Notes under the pieces: generated by a model
The model's input: only the letters and a program-made list of their open reading frames with translations
The model's database searches: none
What the model was told of the DNA's origin: nothing
Source: Pseudidiomarina aestuarii
GTDB lineage: Bacteria; Pseudomonadota; Gammaproteobacteria; Enterobacterales; Alteromonadaceae
Direction of reading: 5' to 3'
Assembly: GCA_003030745.1 (NCBI GenBank)
Contig: PYVG01000004.1
Location: 1 to 64,000, forward strand
Length of the DNA stretch: 64,000 nt
Shown: positions 36,696 to 46,036 of the stretch, piece by piece
Numbering within the stretch: position 1 is the first letter of the stretch
Layout of the letters: each line of letters begins with the position of its first letter
Position numbers and translations under genes: made by a program

Positions 36696-37862
36696 TTAGG
36701 CACTTAGCGCACGATCAAGATCGGCGATGAGATCATCCAAATCTTCAATTCCGACCGAGATGCGAACAAAGTTGTCCAAAATTCCAAGCTGTTCACGGTT
36801 CTCTTTTGGAATCGACGCATGGGTCATAATGGCAGGATGTTCAATCAAGCTTTCCACGCCACCAAGGCTCTCTGCTAACGCAAAAATCTCGACCGATTCA
36901 AGGAAACGACGCGCCTTGTTGATGTCACCTTTGAGCAAAATCGAAATCATTCCACCAAAGCCTGACATCTGCCGTTTGGCAAGTTCGTGCTGAGGGTGAC
37001 TCGGTAAGCCAGGATAAATGACTTTTTCAACTTGCGGGTGCTGATCGAGCCACTCGGCTAGCTTCATAGCCGCCTGGTTATGATGCTGCATGCGTAACGC
37101 TAAGGTTTTAACACCACGTAGCGCAAGATACGAATCAAATGGTCCAGCAATCGAGCCCACAGCGTTCTGCAGGAAGGTCAATTGCTCTTCTAGTTCGTCG
37201 TTGTCGCCGACTACGACAATACCGCCGACCATATCCGAATGACCATTCAGGTATTTGGTTGCGGAGTGCATGACAATATCTGCACCCTGCTCAATTGGGC
37301 GCTGATTGAATGGCGTTGCAAAGGTATTATCGACCACCACAATAATGTTGTGCTGTTTCGCAATCGCGACAATGGCTTCAATGTCGACCAGCTTCAGCAT
37401 CGGGTTACTTGGGGTTTCGACCCAAATCATCCGAGTCTTGGCAGTAATAGCCGCTTCGACTGCTTTCAGGTCAACCAAATCAACGTACGAGAATTCTAGA
37501 CCTGCGGAACGACCACGAACCTTGTCGAACAAGCGGAAGGTACCACCGTACAAATCGTCCATGGCAATCACATGATCACCCGTGTTCAGTAGCTCCATGA
37601 TGGTGGCAGTTGCCGCCATACCTGAGGCAAATGCGTAGCCTTTGCGCCCACTTTCTAAGTTGGCGACTGAACGCTCCCACGCAAACCGTGTTGGGTTGTG
37701 TGAACGAGAATACTCAAAACCTTTATGAACACCTGGGCTCTCCTGAATATAAGTAGAGCTGGTGAAAATAGGCGGCATCACCGCGCCAGTTGCTGGCTCG
37801 GGTGCTTGTCCACCGTGAATAGTGCGGGTCGCAAATTTCAACTGCTTCTTGCTGTCAGTCAT
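36696..37862 (-). CDS. Cystathionine gamma-lyase/synthase-like PLP enzyme
   Basis: 388-residue Cys/Met metabolism PLP enzyme (fold type I). SRSHNPTRFAWE, FASGMAATATIMELL, the PLP Asp in VVDNTFATP and the Lys in MHSATKYLNGHSDMVGG are present. Beside a cystathionine beta-synthase-like gene, cystathionine gamma-lyase is the likely reaction (cystathionine to cysteine), but gamma-synthase is not excluded by sequence. The ATG at 37862 has GGAG upstream. It starts 2 bp after the partner gene. Confidence 0.9.
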   Translation of the reverse strand: MTDSKKQLKFATRTIHGGQAPEPATGAVMPPIFTSSTYIQESPGVHKGFEYSRSHNPTRFAWERSVANLESGRKGYAFASGMAATATIMELLNTGDHVIAMDDLYGGTFRLFDKVRGRSAGLEFSYVDLVDLKAVEAAITAKTRMIWVETPSNPMLKLVDIEAIVAIAKQHNIIVVVDNTFATPFNQRPIEQGADIVMHSATKYLNGHSDMVGGIVVVGDNDELEEQLTFLQNAVGSIAGPFDSYLALRGVKTLALRMQHHNQAAMKLAEWLDQHPQVEKVIYPGLPSHPQHELAKRQMSGFGGMISILLKGDINKARRFLESVEIFALAESLGGVESLIEHPAIMTHASIPKENREQLGILDNFVRISVGIEDLDDLIADLDRALSA

Positions 37863-37864
37863 GC

Positions 37865-38836
37865 TTACTTCTCCAATAGACCACGTTCGTTCATCCACTC
37901 GTCGTTGTAGAGCTTCGACAAGTAACGATTACCGGTATCACAAGCTAATGTGACCACACGTTTAGGGGTTGTTTGTTCGCGACAATAACGCAATGCCGCA
38001 GCAATCAGGGTACCGCTGGACGAGCCGACCATGACGCCCTCTTTCACCAGTAATTCGCGGGCGGTAGCAAATGCTTCTTTGTCGCTAATCGCGTATGCGC
38101 TAGATGCCAAATCGATATCACAGATATCTGGAATAAAGTCTTCGCCAATACCCTCAACCAACCAACTTCCGGCATCGACGGTTTCATTGCGGTTGACCAA
38201 CGGCTCCAAAATAGACCCTTCTGGATCGGCGAGTACTAAATCCACATCGCTGTTTTTCTCTCGGAGGAATCGGCCGATGCCGCTCAAGGTACCACCTGAA
38301 CCAACGCCACACACAAACGCATCCAGCTTGCCGTCCATCTGTTCCCAGATTTCTGGGCCTGTAGTGTTGTAGTGCGCTGCAACGTTGGCAGGGTTGGCAA
38401 ATTGGTTCACGTAGAAATAGCCGTGCTCTTGCGCCAACCGCGCTGCCATATCTTGATAGTATTCTGGATGACCTTTTTGCACGTCTGAACGAGTTTGCAC
38501 GACTTCGGCACCCATCGCGCGCAAGTTATTGACCTTTTCTGATGACATTTTGTCAGGCATCACAATTTTCAACGGGTAACCTTTGCTCGCAGCTACCAAC
38601 GCTAGACCTAACCCAGTGTTACCAGCCGTGGCTTCGATAATGGTCATGCCCGGCTTCAATTTGCCTTCGCGTTCTGCCGCTTCGATCATGCTCACTGCAA
38701 TACGATCTTTAATGGAGCCGCCTGGGTTCATAAGCTCCATTTTGAGATAGAGTTCGCAGGGTCCAGTATCAATGGTAGAAACTTTAACCATCGGCGTGTT
38801 GCCAATCATTTCGAGCACGTTTTGATAAACCTTCAT
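37865..38836 (-). CDS. Cystathionine beta-synthase-like PLP enzyme (cysteine synthase family)
   Basis: 323-residue fold-type II enzyme: NTPMVKV, the PLP Lys in NPGGSIKDRIAVSMIE, TAGNTGLGLALV and VCGVGSGGTLSGIGRFL. The C-terminal NRYLSKLYNDEWMNERGLL resembles the SDEWMRERG end of bacterial cystathionine beta-synthases rather than CysK. It has no CBS regulatory domains. Predicted to condense serine with homocysteine, the first step of reverse transsulfuration, with the next gene carrying out the second. Confidence 0.88.
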   Translation of the reverse strand: MKVYQNVLEMIGNTPMVKVSTIDTGPCELYLKMELMNPGGSIKDRIAVSMIEAAEREGKLKPGMTIIEATAGNTGLGLALVAASKGYPLKIVMPDKMSSEKVNNLRAMGAEVVQTRSDVQKGHPEYYQDMAARLAQEHGYFYVNQFANPANVAAHYNTTGPEIWEQMDGKLDAFVCGVGSGGTLSGIGRFLREKNSDVDLVLADPEGSILEPLVNRNETVDAGSWLVEGIGEDFIPDICDIDLASSAYAISDKEAFATARELLVKEGVMVGSSSGTLIAAALRYCREQTTPKRVVTLACDTGNRYLSKLYNDEWMNERGLLEK

Positions 38837-38871
38837 GGTGTGTCCGTCTGTTGATTCAAAAATATGCGGCT

Positions 38872-38901
38872 ATTATCCATGATGCGCCGATTAGATGCCA
38901 A
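38872..38901 (-). promoter_or_regulatory. Putative promoter of the transsulfuration operon
   Basis: On the minus strand, TTGGCA and GATAAT are 18 bp apart, 36 bp before the CBS-like start. No MetJ or other recognisable operator was seen. Confidence 0.4.
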
Positions 38902-38988
38902 TTTGCCGTTAGACAAATGTACACTGACTTATTCTATGGCATCATGTAGGCCATTCGTTTTTACTTCTTTTTGGTAATGAGGTTCATC

Positions 38989-39579
38989 ATGACTATGCGT
39001 ACATTACTCTTGTCAGCTGCAACGTTGACTCTACTCGCAGCGTGTAACCCGCGCCCAGCGGTGAATCCACAAGCTGACTTTTTCGCTGCATTTGAGCCAT
39101 TTTGCGGACAAAGCTTTGCCGCTGAGATTGTGGAAGATAACGCGCCAAGCGACGCTTGGGATCATCCTTTAGTGGTTCATATTCGTGACTGCGAAGAAGA
39201 CGTGATCCGCATGCCATTACATGTTGGTGAGGACCGTTCACGTACTTGGGTGCTCACCAAGCACGACGATTACATTGATTTCCAACACATCCATTTACAC
39301 GAAGACGGATCACCTGATGCGGTATCACCCTATGGTGGCCAAACGTTGACGGCTGGTACGGCACAAATGCAGTCGTTCCCAGTAGATGAGGCCAGCAAAG
39401 CGTTGTTCATGGAAAATGGACTGGATGTGTCGGTCACCAATACCTGGACCATTGAGTTTGTTGACGCCGAAACCATGGCTTATGAGCTACGTCGTCCGGG
39501 TCGTATTTTCCGCGTTCACGTTGATTTGAGTCAGCCGATTGATGAGCCACCTCCTGCTTGGGGATACAAAGGTGAATAA
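38989..39579 (+). CDS. Lipoprotein of unknown function
   Basis: 196 residues. [21 protein letters not shown] is a lipoprotein signal with lipobox LAAC. The mature domain has [37 protein letters not shown] and [11 protein letters not shown], with two conserved-looking Cys and several His. The function is unknown. GAGG lies six bases before the ATG at 38989. The 3' end overlaps the threonine aldolase start by 8 bp, suggesting co-translation. Confidence 0.82.
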   Translation: MTMRTLLLSAATLTLLAACNPRPAVNPQADFFAAFEPFCGQSFAAEIVEDNAPSDAWDHPLVVHIRDCEEDVIRMPLHVGEDRSRTWVLTKHDDYIDFQHIHLHEDGSPDAVSPYGGQTLTAGTAQMQSFPVDEASKALFMENGLDVSVTNTWTIEFVDAETMAYELRRPGRIFRVHVDLSQPIDEPPPAWGYKGE

Positions 39580-40594
39580 GACTGCGGTAATAGACTTACG
39601 CAGTGACACCGTCACGCAACCGACCGAAGCAATGCGCGCTGCTATGGCTGCAGCGCCAGTCGGCGATGATGTATTTGGTGATGATCCCACAATTAATGCG
39701 TTGCAAGAACGCGTCGCGGCGCTCTTTGGTAAAGAGGCCGCGCTAATTGCGGCCAGTGGCACCCAAACCAATTTGTTAGCCTTACTGTCTCATTGTCAGC
39801 GCGGTGAAGAATATTTGGTTGGTCAGGAATATCACACCTACCGTTACGAAGCGGGTGGCGCTGCGGTATTGGGTGGAATTGTGCCGCAGCCATTTGAAGT
39901 GGAGCCCGATGGCTCGCTGAATTTGGCTCAAGTGGAAAAGCGCATCAAACCCGATGATCCACACTTTCCAATCACGCGTTTGCTGGCACTCGAGAATACC
40001 CACACGGGTAAAGTCATTCCGCAAGAATACATGCTGCGAGCGCGACGTTTGGTTGATAAGCACGGCTTGAAGTTGCACCTCGATGGTGCGCGAGTTTTCA
40101 ACGCGGTTATTGCGACCGGTTTGAGTGCTGAAGAACTCTGCCGTCCATTTGATAGCGTTTCTATTTGCTTTTCAAAAGGTCTCGGTACGCCGATTGGTTC
40201 CGTATTGGTGGGCTCGAAAAAATTCATTGCGCGGGCGCATCGGTGGCGCAAAATGGTCGGTGGCGGTATGCGCCAAGCCGGCATCATTGCAGCAGCCATG
40301 GATCACGCACTCGACCATCATATTGATCGACTTGCGGATGACCATGCCAATGCCCGTGACTTATGGGAAGGCTTACATGACTTGCCGGGCATTCGACTCG
40401 AGCCACAGCACACCAACATGGTGTATGTGAACTTTGAATCGGCTGGCACCGCCAAACACGTCAGCGACACCTTGCGTGCGCAGGGCATCTTAACGTCCAG
40501 CGCCCAGCGGATGCGGCTGGTGACCCATCTCAATATCAGCCCTGCCGATGTTGAGCGAACCATCTCCGCCTTCGCCGCAGCCCTCAAGCGCTAA
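39572..40594 (+). CDS. ltaE: Low-specificity L-threonine aldolase
   Basis: Cleaves threonine and allo-threonine to glycine and acetaldehyde. 340 residues. [40 protein letters not shown] and the PLP Lys in [16 protein letters not shown] are diagnostic. The GTG at 39572, with GGGGA upstream, is preferred because it precedes the conserved N-terminus closely; an in-frame ATG at 39539 lies further inside the lipoprotein gene. It shares antiparallel stop codons with comM (4-bp overlap). Confidence 0.93.
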   Translation: MNKTAVIDLRSDTVTQPTEAMRAAMAAAPVGDDVFGDDPTINALQERVAALFGKEAALIAASGTQTNLLALLSHCQRGEEYLVGQEYHTYRYEAGGAAVLGGIVPQPFEVEPDGSLNLAQVEKRIKPDDPHFPITRLLALENTHTGKVIPQEYMLRARRLVDKHGLKLHLDGARVFNAVIATGLSAEELCRPFDSVSICFSKGLGTPIGSVLVGSKKFIARAHRWRKMVGGGMRQAGIIAAAMDHALDHHIDRLADDHANARDLWEGLHDLPGIRLEPQHTNMVYVNFESAGTAKHVSDTLRAQGILTSSAQRMRLVTHLNISPADVERTISAFAAALKR

Positions 40595-42144
40595 AGGCTC
40601 TTGAGGTGGTTGAGGAGACGGTCGAGGGCTCGGTAGCCGAGTGCCTCGGCTAGGTGCCCGCGCTGAATAGACTCTGTTCCTTCAATATCCGCGATGGTGC
40701 GAGCCAATCGGAGTAGGCGATGGTAAGCACGGTGAGACAGATTGAAGCGCTCGATAGCCGTGACTAAGAATTTATGATGCTCAGCGCTGAGTCGGCAATA
40801 GGTGCTCAGTTGATTGGCTTGCAGGTCGGTATTGAGGCAGCCTTGCCGTTGTAATTGTACTGCTCGTGCGGCGGTGACTTGTTGCCGCCATTTTGGTGTT
40901 TCGGGTTCGGGAATGGTTTCGCGTTGCTGCCGCAAGGCATCTGGTTGGCGTAACACCTCGACTTGCATATCAATGCGGTCAAGCAACGGTCCCGATATAC
41001 GTCCAAGATACTTATTCACTTGCTCTGGCGAGGCACGAATACTCGCCAAAGTACCATCAAAATTTCCGCAGGGTGATGGGTTTAGCGCACAGACCATTTG
41101 AAACCGTGCCGGAAAGGTCAGTTGATGTGCTGCACGGCTAATCGTAACTTCACCTGACTCCAGTGGCTCTCTCAGGGAATCTAAAACAGAACGGGTAAAT
41201 TCTGCCATCTCATCCAAGAACAAGAGACCCCTGTGCGCTAATGAAATCTCCCCCGGCTGCGGCGGATTTCCACCGCCGACGAGCGCAGCGGCAGAACAAG
41301 AATGATGGGGCGAGCGGAGCCTGCGCTGCAGCCAATGGTGCGGTTCCGCGGTACCAGAAATGGAGCGAATAGCCGCGACTTCGAGTGCTTCTTCTTCATC
41401 GAGTGCAGGCAGCAAGCCAAGTAAGCGCTGCGCCAACATGGTTTTGCCCGTGCCTGGAGGGCCTACGAAAAGTACATGATGACCGCCTGCTGCCGCTAGT
41501 AGCAAAGCTCGCTTCGCTTGATCTTGACCGATGACATCCGAGATATCGCCAACGCCTACAGGCAGCTTATTATCATCAGTCTGCGGATTGTTCTGTGTCG
41601 CAATGTTCGGCAGTCGCTGCGGACCTTGCAGATGCTCCACCACGTCACGCAAATGAATCCCCGCAACACATTGCTGCTGTTTTAACAGCCCTGCTTCCGC
41701 TTGATTTTGTTGCGGGATGACCGCCTCACGACCTTCATTTCGACAGGCCAGCACCGCTGGTAAAATGCCATTCACTCCGCATAGTTCACCGGTTAGATTC
41801 AGTTCACCATAGAACTCACGACTGGCCGCTGCCGACTCCGGCAGTTGTCCATCCGCAATCAAGATTCCAACGGCTATCGCCAAGTCATAGCGGGCGCCGT
41901 ACTTGGGCAAATCGGCAGGTGCTAAATTCACTGTAATTTTCTTCGCGCGAGGAAAATCATACCCGCTAGCCATCAACGCCGAACGCACGCGGTCCCGCGC
42001 TTCTTTAACGCCCGTCTGCGGCAAGCCCACAATCGCAAACGCGGGCAACCCACCCGCCAAACACACTTCCACTGTCACCAGCGGCGCATCAATTCCCTGC
42101 AGCGCACGAGTATAAACCCGCGCAATCGCTAACTCCGCCGCCAT
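40591..42144 (-). CDS. comM: ComM / YifB Mg-chelatase-like AAA+ ATPase
   Basis: 517-residue hexameric helicase-like ATPase that promotes branch migration during natural transformation. The N-terminal ChlI-like domain ([22 protein letters not shown]) precedes the AAA+ core with Walker [22 protein letters not shown], Walker [12 protein letters not shown] and [10 protein letters not shown] with the zinc-binding Cys. The C-terminal [21 protein letters not shown] is typical. The ATG at 42144 has GGGAGAG upstream. comF is also in this window. Confidence 0.96.
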   Translation of the reverse strand: MAAELAIARVYTRALQGIDAPLVTVEVCLAGGLPAFAIVGLPQTGVKEARDRVRSALMASGYDFPRAKKITVNLAPADLPKYGARYDLAIAVGILIADGQLPESAAASREFYGELNLTGELCGVNGILPAVLACRNEGREAVIPQQNQAEAGLLKQQQCVAGIHLRDVVEHLQGPQRLPNIATQNNPQTDDNKLPVGVGDISDVIGQDQAKRALLLAAAGGHHVLFVGPPGTGKTMLAQRLLGLLPALDEEEALEVAAIRSISGTAEPHHWLQRRLRSPHHSCSAAALVGGGNPPQPGEISLAHRGLLFLDEMAEFTRSVLDSLREPLESGEVTISRAAHQLTFPARFQMVCALNPSPCGNFDGTLASIRASPEQVNKYLGRISGPLLDRIDMQVEVLRQPDALRQQRETIPEPETPKWRQQVTAARAVQLQRQGCLNTDLQANQLSTYCRLSAEHHKFLVTAIERFNLSHRAYHRLLRLARTIADIEGTESIQRGHLAEALGYRALDRLLNHLKSL

Positions 42145-42318
42145 TCCAACTCTCCCTGTTTCGTTCACCCAGCAAGAGTCAGCCTAGTCCTCAGCATCAC
42201 CAACCACAAGACGCCAAAATCGTATTCTTACGTGCGATTGCATCACACCTAACTGCTTACAATGGTCATATTTAGTCTAGAATGGTAAAAAAGCACGCAG
42301 GGAATTTAGCGGCGGGGA

Positions 42319-42582
42319 ATGATGTTGCGGCACGTCTATTTGTTTTTGAAAACCACGGTGGTGATTACACTGATTTTTATGGGTGTAGTCTACGCAATGA
42401 GTGCTTTCTATCTGCTCAAAGACGGTGAATTTAAGGGGCCGGCTACATATTCTGAGTTTATCGTTTGTCTCGAGATGGCTCTCTGGTACGCTGTTGTGTT
42501 TGCTTGTGCTGAGGCTTTCTTTAATTGGGTGCGTTACCTCAAACAGAAAGAGCTTGAGGAAGAGGCGAATTCAAATTCGTAA
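42319..42582 (+). CDS. Small membrane protein of unknown function
   Basis: 87 residues with two predicted helices (about 8-32 and 45-67) and a charged C-terminal tail (KQKELEEEANSNS). The start could be the ATG at 42319 or 42322, both just after GGCGGGG. It is upstream of and divergent from comM. No family is recognised. Confidence 0.6.
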   Translation: MMLRHVYLFLKTTVVITLIFMGVVYAMSAFYLLKDGEFKGPATYSEFIVCLEMALWYAVVFACAEAFFNWVRYLKQKELEEEANSNS

Positions 42583-42594
42583 ACTGGGCTTCAG

Positions 42595-42816
42595 TTACTG
42601 AGCCCAGTCCGAAATATCATCTTTAAACGGCTCATTGCCGCTGTCGAGTCCTTCTACTAAAAGGCCACTGGTCGCCTCCACGAATTTAAGATTTCGAATG
42701 CCACTGTAGCTTTTCAGATGTTCTTCTTCCAAAAAGAGCATAGTCGATTTGAATTGCACTAAATTCGCGCTGAACTCGCTTGTGGTTGCGCCACCCACCG
42801 CGGTATTAACAAGCAC
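42595..42816 (-). pseudogene. Possible gene remnant lacking a clear start
   Basis: A coding-looking frame ends at 42595. The region from 42816 gives VLVNTAVGGATTSEFSANL and ends EPFKDDISDWAQ, and the same frame stays protein-like upstream to ~42884 (ETWQSPRFIDKYVVSSDST) until it runs into the fpr stop. No ATG/GTG with a ribosome binding site precedes that part; an ATG at 42871 with AAGGAT upstream is out of frame. It may be a 5'-truncated or frameshifted remnant, or a real gene with a rare start. The function is unknown. Confidence 0.45.
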
Positions 42817-42884
42817 GAGTGTTGAATCTGATGAGACGACATACTTGTCGATAAAGCGCGGCGATTGCCATGTCTCTTTATCCT

Positions 42885-43628
42885 TTACCAGTAGTGTTCG
42901 ACGGTGACGTTCCCCGGTTTGCGACGAAGGTTTTTCGGTAAGCCCATGCTGTCGAGCAGCACTTTCGCGTCTCGGATCATTTCCGGATTACCACAGAGCA
43001 TCACTTGCGCGCGATCGTTCAGCTCATCCTTGCAGGCTGCTTGCAAAGCCCCAGACTCTATAAGTGCTGGTACGCGACCACGCAGTGCGCCAGCGAAATC
43101 TTCGCGGGATACAATTGGCTGATAATGCAATTGGCCAGGATGTTTATCGACCCAGCCCTGAATCAAGTCACGATACGCCAGGTCAGCGCCGAAACGCACA
43201 GCATGAATCAAATGAATGCGTTTGAAGCGTTGATATGGAATGTCGGTCGTTAACATGGAAAGGTATGGACCAATGCCGGTGCCCGTGGCTATCAGCCACA
43301 AGCTATCGCCGTCGGGCACTTCATTCAACGTGAAAAAACCGGATGGCGGCTGTGAAACTTGAATCTTCTGACCTGCCTTCAAGCCATGTAACATCGGCGA
43401 GAACAGGCCGTCATGAACGCGATTCACCAGAAAATCGAGAACCGAATCATCGGGACCATTCACTAAGGAATAAGCGCGCTGAACTCGTCCATCTTCGTGG
43501 GATAATCCCAGCCGCACGAACTGTCCGGCAATAAACTCAAAGGGCTGCTCGGTGCGTACACGCAGACTGAACAATTCTTGATTCCACGCGTAATTTTCGA
43601 TGACTTCACCGTCTAACCACAATGCCAT
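42885..43628 (-). CDS. fpr: Ferredoxin--NADP reductase
   Basis: FAD enzyme that exchanges electrons between NADPH and ferredoxin/flavodoxin. 247 residues (E. coli 248). The FAD motif is VQRAYSLVNGPDD, the NADP-binding part has LIATGTGIGPYLSML and VMLCGNPEMIRDAKVLL, and the C-terminal Tyr-Trp (VEHYW) stacks on the flavin as in the Fpr subfamily. Confidence 0.96.
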   Translation of the reverse strand: MALWLDGEVIENYAWNQELFSLRVRTEQPFEFIAGQFVRLGLSHEDGRVQRAYSLVNGPDDSVLDFLVNRVHDGLFSPMLHGLKAGQKIQVSQPPSGFFTLNEVPDGDSLWLIATGTGIGPYLSMLTTDIPYQRFKRIHLIHAVRFGADLAYRDLIQGWVDKHPGQLHYQPIVSREDFAGALRGRVPALIESGALQAACKDELNDRAQVMLCGNPEMIRDAKVLLDSMGLPKNLRRKPGNVTVEHYW

Positions 43629-43657
43629 GCCAAATTCCTCTCTACGATTCTAAAAAC

Positions 43658-43921
43658 TTACTCGTCGTCTTGCGCTTTTTGTAAGCTCGCTACTTGCTGC
43701 TCGAGCTGCTCAACGCGCTGACGTAGACGCAACAGTAATTGTTGCTGCACATCCAACTCTTCTCGCGTCACCATGTCTAGTTTGCCCAACTGCTGCTGCA
43801 GAATTGTCTTGATTCGGCCTTCCATGGAGCCAGCAAAATCTTTAACGCCGGCAGGGATGCTATCGTTGATTTGACGGGCAATTTCTTCCAGTTTTGTCGC
43901 GTCGAATTTTTTACTATCCAT
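43658..43921 (-). CDS. ubiK: Ubiquinone biosynthesis accessory factor UbiK (BMFP domain)
   Basis: 87-residue helical coiled-coil protein. It assists the UbiJ-containing ubiquinone synthesis complex. FDATKLEEIARQINDSIPAG at the N-terminus, FAGSMEGRIKTILQQQLGKLDMVTREELD-like middle and the C-terminal leucine/glutamine heptads (LLRLRQRVEQLEQQV) are typical of the family (E. coli YqiC). It starts 100 bp from the divergent rep gene. Confidence 0.92.
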   Translation of the reverse strand: MDSKKFDATKLEEIARQINDSIPAGVKDFAGSMEGRIKTILQQQLGKLDMVTREELDVQQQLLLRLRQRVEQLEQQVASLQKAQDDE

Positions 43922-44020
43922 TTGCTTCTCTCCGTTGACCGTATTGTCGTTTAGCTTAACAGGAGTTTACGGTAAAATCCCCGTTCTCGATCGACTTCTA
44001 TCACGCCCAACAAGGTCATC

Positions 44021-46036
44021 ATGCAGTTAAATCCGAGCCAACAAGAAGCAGTTCACGCCATCCGCGGGCCGGTTTTGGTGTTGGCGGGTGCCGGTAGCGG
44101 CAAGACCCGAGTCATCACTGAAAAAATTGCACATCTAATTACCCGTTGCGCTATTCCTGCTCGTCATATTGGAGCCGTCACCTTCACCAACAAGGCAGCG
44201 CGGGAAATGAAGGAGCGCGTTGGGCAAACCCTAGGCCGCGAATATACCCGTGGCTTAACGGTGTCGACATTCCATACCTTAGGTTTGACCATTATTCGCA
44301 AAGAAGTCAAAAATCTCGGTATGAAGTCTGGATTTTCCTTATTCGATGATCAGGATAGCTTCGCATTATTAAAAGCGCTCACCGAAGACGAAATCGACGC
44401 CGACAAAGCCATGCTCAAATTACTGCAAAGCCAAATCAGTAATTGGAAGAATGCGATGTTGCAGCCGCATCAGGCTCTCGAACAAGCCAAATTGCCTGAT
44501 GAGCAAATGTTCGCGGAGTTTTATCGGCGCTATCAGCAGAATATGCAGGCCTGTAACGCATTAGACTTTGATGATTTGATCTTGCTCCCCACCTTGCTGC
44601 TTAAAACGAATGAAGCAGCACGAGAGCGGTGGCAGAAAAAATTTCAGTATCTGTTAGTCGATGAGTATCAAGATACGAATACCAGTCAGTACGAACTGGT
44701 ACGGCTGTTGGTCGGCAAAGACGCAAACTTTACGGTGGTTGGTGACGATGACCAATCAATCTACTCATGGCGCGGTGCGCAGCCGCAAAACCTGGCGCTG
44801 CTGCAACGCGACTTCCCCCAACTACAAGTTATCAAGTTGGAGCAGAACTACCGCTCCTGTAAGCGTATTCTCAAAGCTGCGAACATTCTCATTGAAAATA
44901 ATCCGCACGTGTTCGACAAAAAATTGTTCTCGGAAATGGACGAAGGTGAACCGCTGCGAGTCATCAAAGGTCGCAACGAGGAACACGAAGCAGATCGCGT
45001 GGTCGCGGAGATTGTTCGGCAACGCTTTTTGGCGCGCACGCCGTACCACTTTTTCGCCATTCTATACCGCGGGAATCACCAATCGCGGGTGTTTGAGAAG
45101 GCTCTGCTGAATCAACGCATCCCCTACCGCATGACCGGCGGCCAGAGCTTTTTTGCGCGCGCTGAAGTCAAAGACATCATGGCGTACTTGCGGTTATTGG
45201 TGAATCCAAGTGATGACACTGCTTTTATTCGTATCGTCAATTTGCCCAAGCGCGGCATTGGCCCACAAACCGTTGAACGCATTAGTGAATTGGCACATGA
45301 GCTGCACGTGGGTATGTATGAAGCCGCGCAACACCGTCAACTTGAGACACGACTCGGCACTCGCGAGTACGCTCAGGTGCAGGAGTTTGTGCAACTGATT
45401 AGCCAAGCGGCGCGCCGTTGTGACCATCCGCCAGAAGTCGCCAGCACGCTGTACGGATTAGTGAAAGAGATTGGCTATGAAGAGTGGTTGTATGAGGTCA
45501 GTCCGAGCCAGGCTGCCGCAGAAATGCGCTACAAAAACATCAATGAGCTGCTGCGCTGGGTTACCGAAATGGTGAAAGGTGACACCGAAAACGAACCGCT
45601 GACACTTGAGCAAGCGGTTGCCAAGTTGTGCTTACGCGATATGCTCTCGCGCAACGAAGAAGAAGACCAAGCCGACCAAGTGCAACTGATGACGCTGCAT
45701 GCGTCCAAAGGACTCGAGTTCCCACATGTGTTTATGGTCGGCATGGAAGAAGGCTTACTACCGCATCAATCCAGTATCGACGAGGGCATGGTTGAGGAAG
45801 AGCGACGACTCGCTTATGTCGGTATCACCCGCGCCCAGCAAACATTGACGTTCACCATGGCACGCGAACGCCGCCAGTATGGTGACGTTATCAAACCTGA
45901 GCCCAGTCGTTTTCTGTTTGAATTACCGCAAGACGATATTGAGTGGGAAGAGCAACGTGCTGCGAATGAAGAAGCAAAAGAACAGCAACGGCAATCGGGA
46001 ATGGACTTACTGCGCAAGGCCTTAGAGAAAAACTAA
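44021..46036 (+). CDS. rep: ATP-dependent DNA helicase Rep
   Basis: Superfamily 1A 3'-5' helicase that clears proteins ahead of replication forks. 671 residues (E. coli 673). LNPSQQEAVHAI (Q motif), Walker A LAGAGSGKTRVI, TFTNKAAREMKERV, DEYQDTNTSQYELV (motif II), GDDDQSIYSWRGA (motif III) and LMTLHASKGLEFPHVF are all in order. It shares antiparallel stop codons with the convergent GGDEF-EAL gene. Confidence 0.97.
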   Translation: MQLNPSQQEAVHAIRGPVLVLAGAGSGKTRVITEKIAHLITRCAIPARHIGAVTFTNKAAREMKERVGQTLGREYTRGLTVSTFHTLGLTIIRKEVKNLGMKSGFSLFDDQDSFALLKALTEDEIDADKAMLKLLQSQISNWKNAMLQPHQALEQAKLPDEQMFAEFYRRYQQNMQACNALDFDDLILLPTLLLKTNEAARERWQKKFQYLLVDEYQDTNTSQYELVRLLVGKDANFTVVGDDDQSIYSWRGAQPQNLALLQRDFPQLQVIKLEQNYRSCKRILKAANILIENNPHVFDKKLFSEMDEGEPLRVIKGRNEEHEADRVVAEIVRQRFLARTPYHFFAILYRGNHQSRVFEKALLNQRIPYRMTGGQSFFARAEVKDIMAYLRLLVNPSDDTAFIRIVNLPKRGIGPQTVERISELAHELHVGMYEAAQHRQLETRLGTREYAQVQEFVQLISQAARRCDHPPEVASTLYGLVKEIGYEEWLYEVSPSQAAAEMRYKNINELLRWVTEMVKGDTENEPLTLEQAVAKLCLRDMLSRNEEEDQADQVQLMTLHASKGLEFPHVFMVGMEEGLLPHQSSIDEGMVEEERRLAYVGITRAQQTLTFTMARERRQYGDVIKPEPSRFLFELPQDDIEWEEQRAANEEAKEQQRQSGMDLLRKALEKN

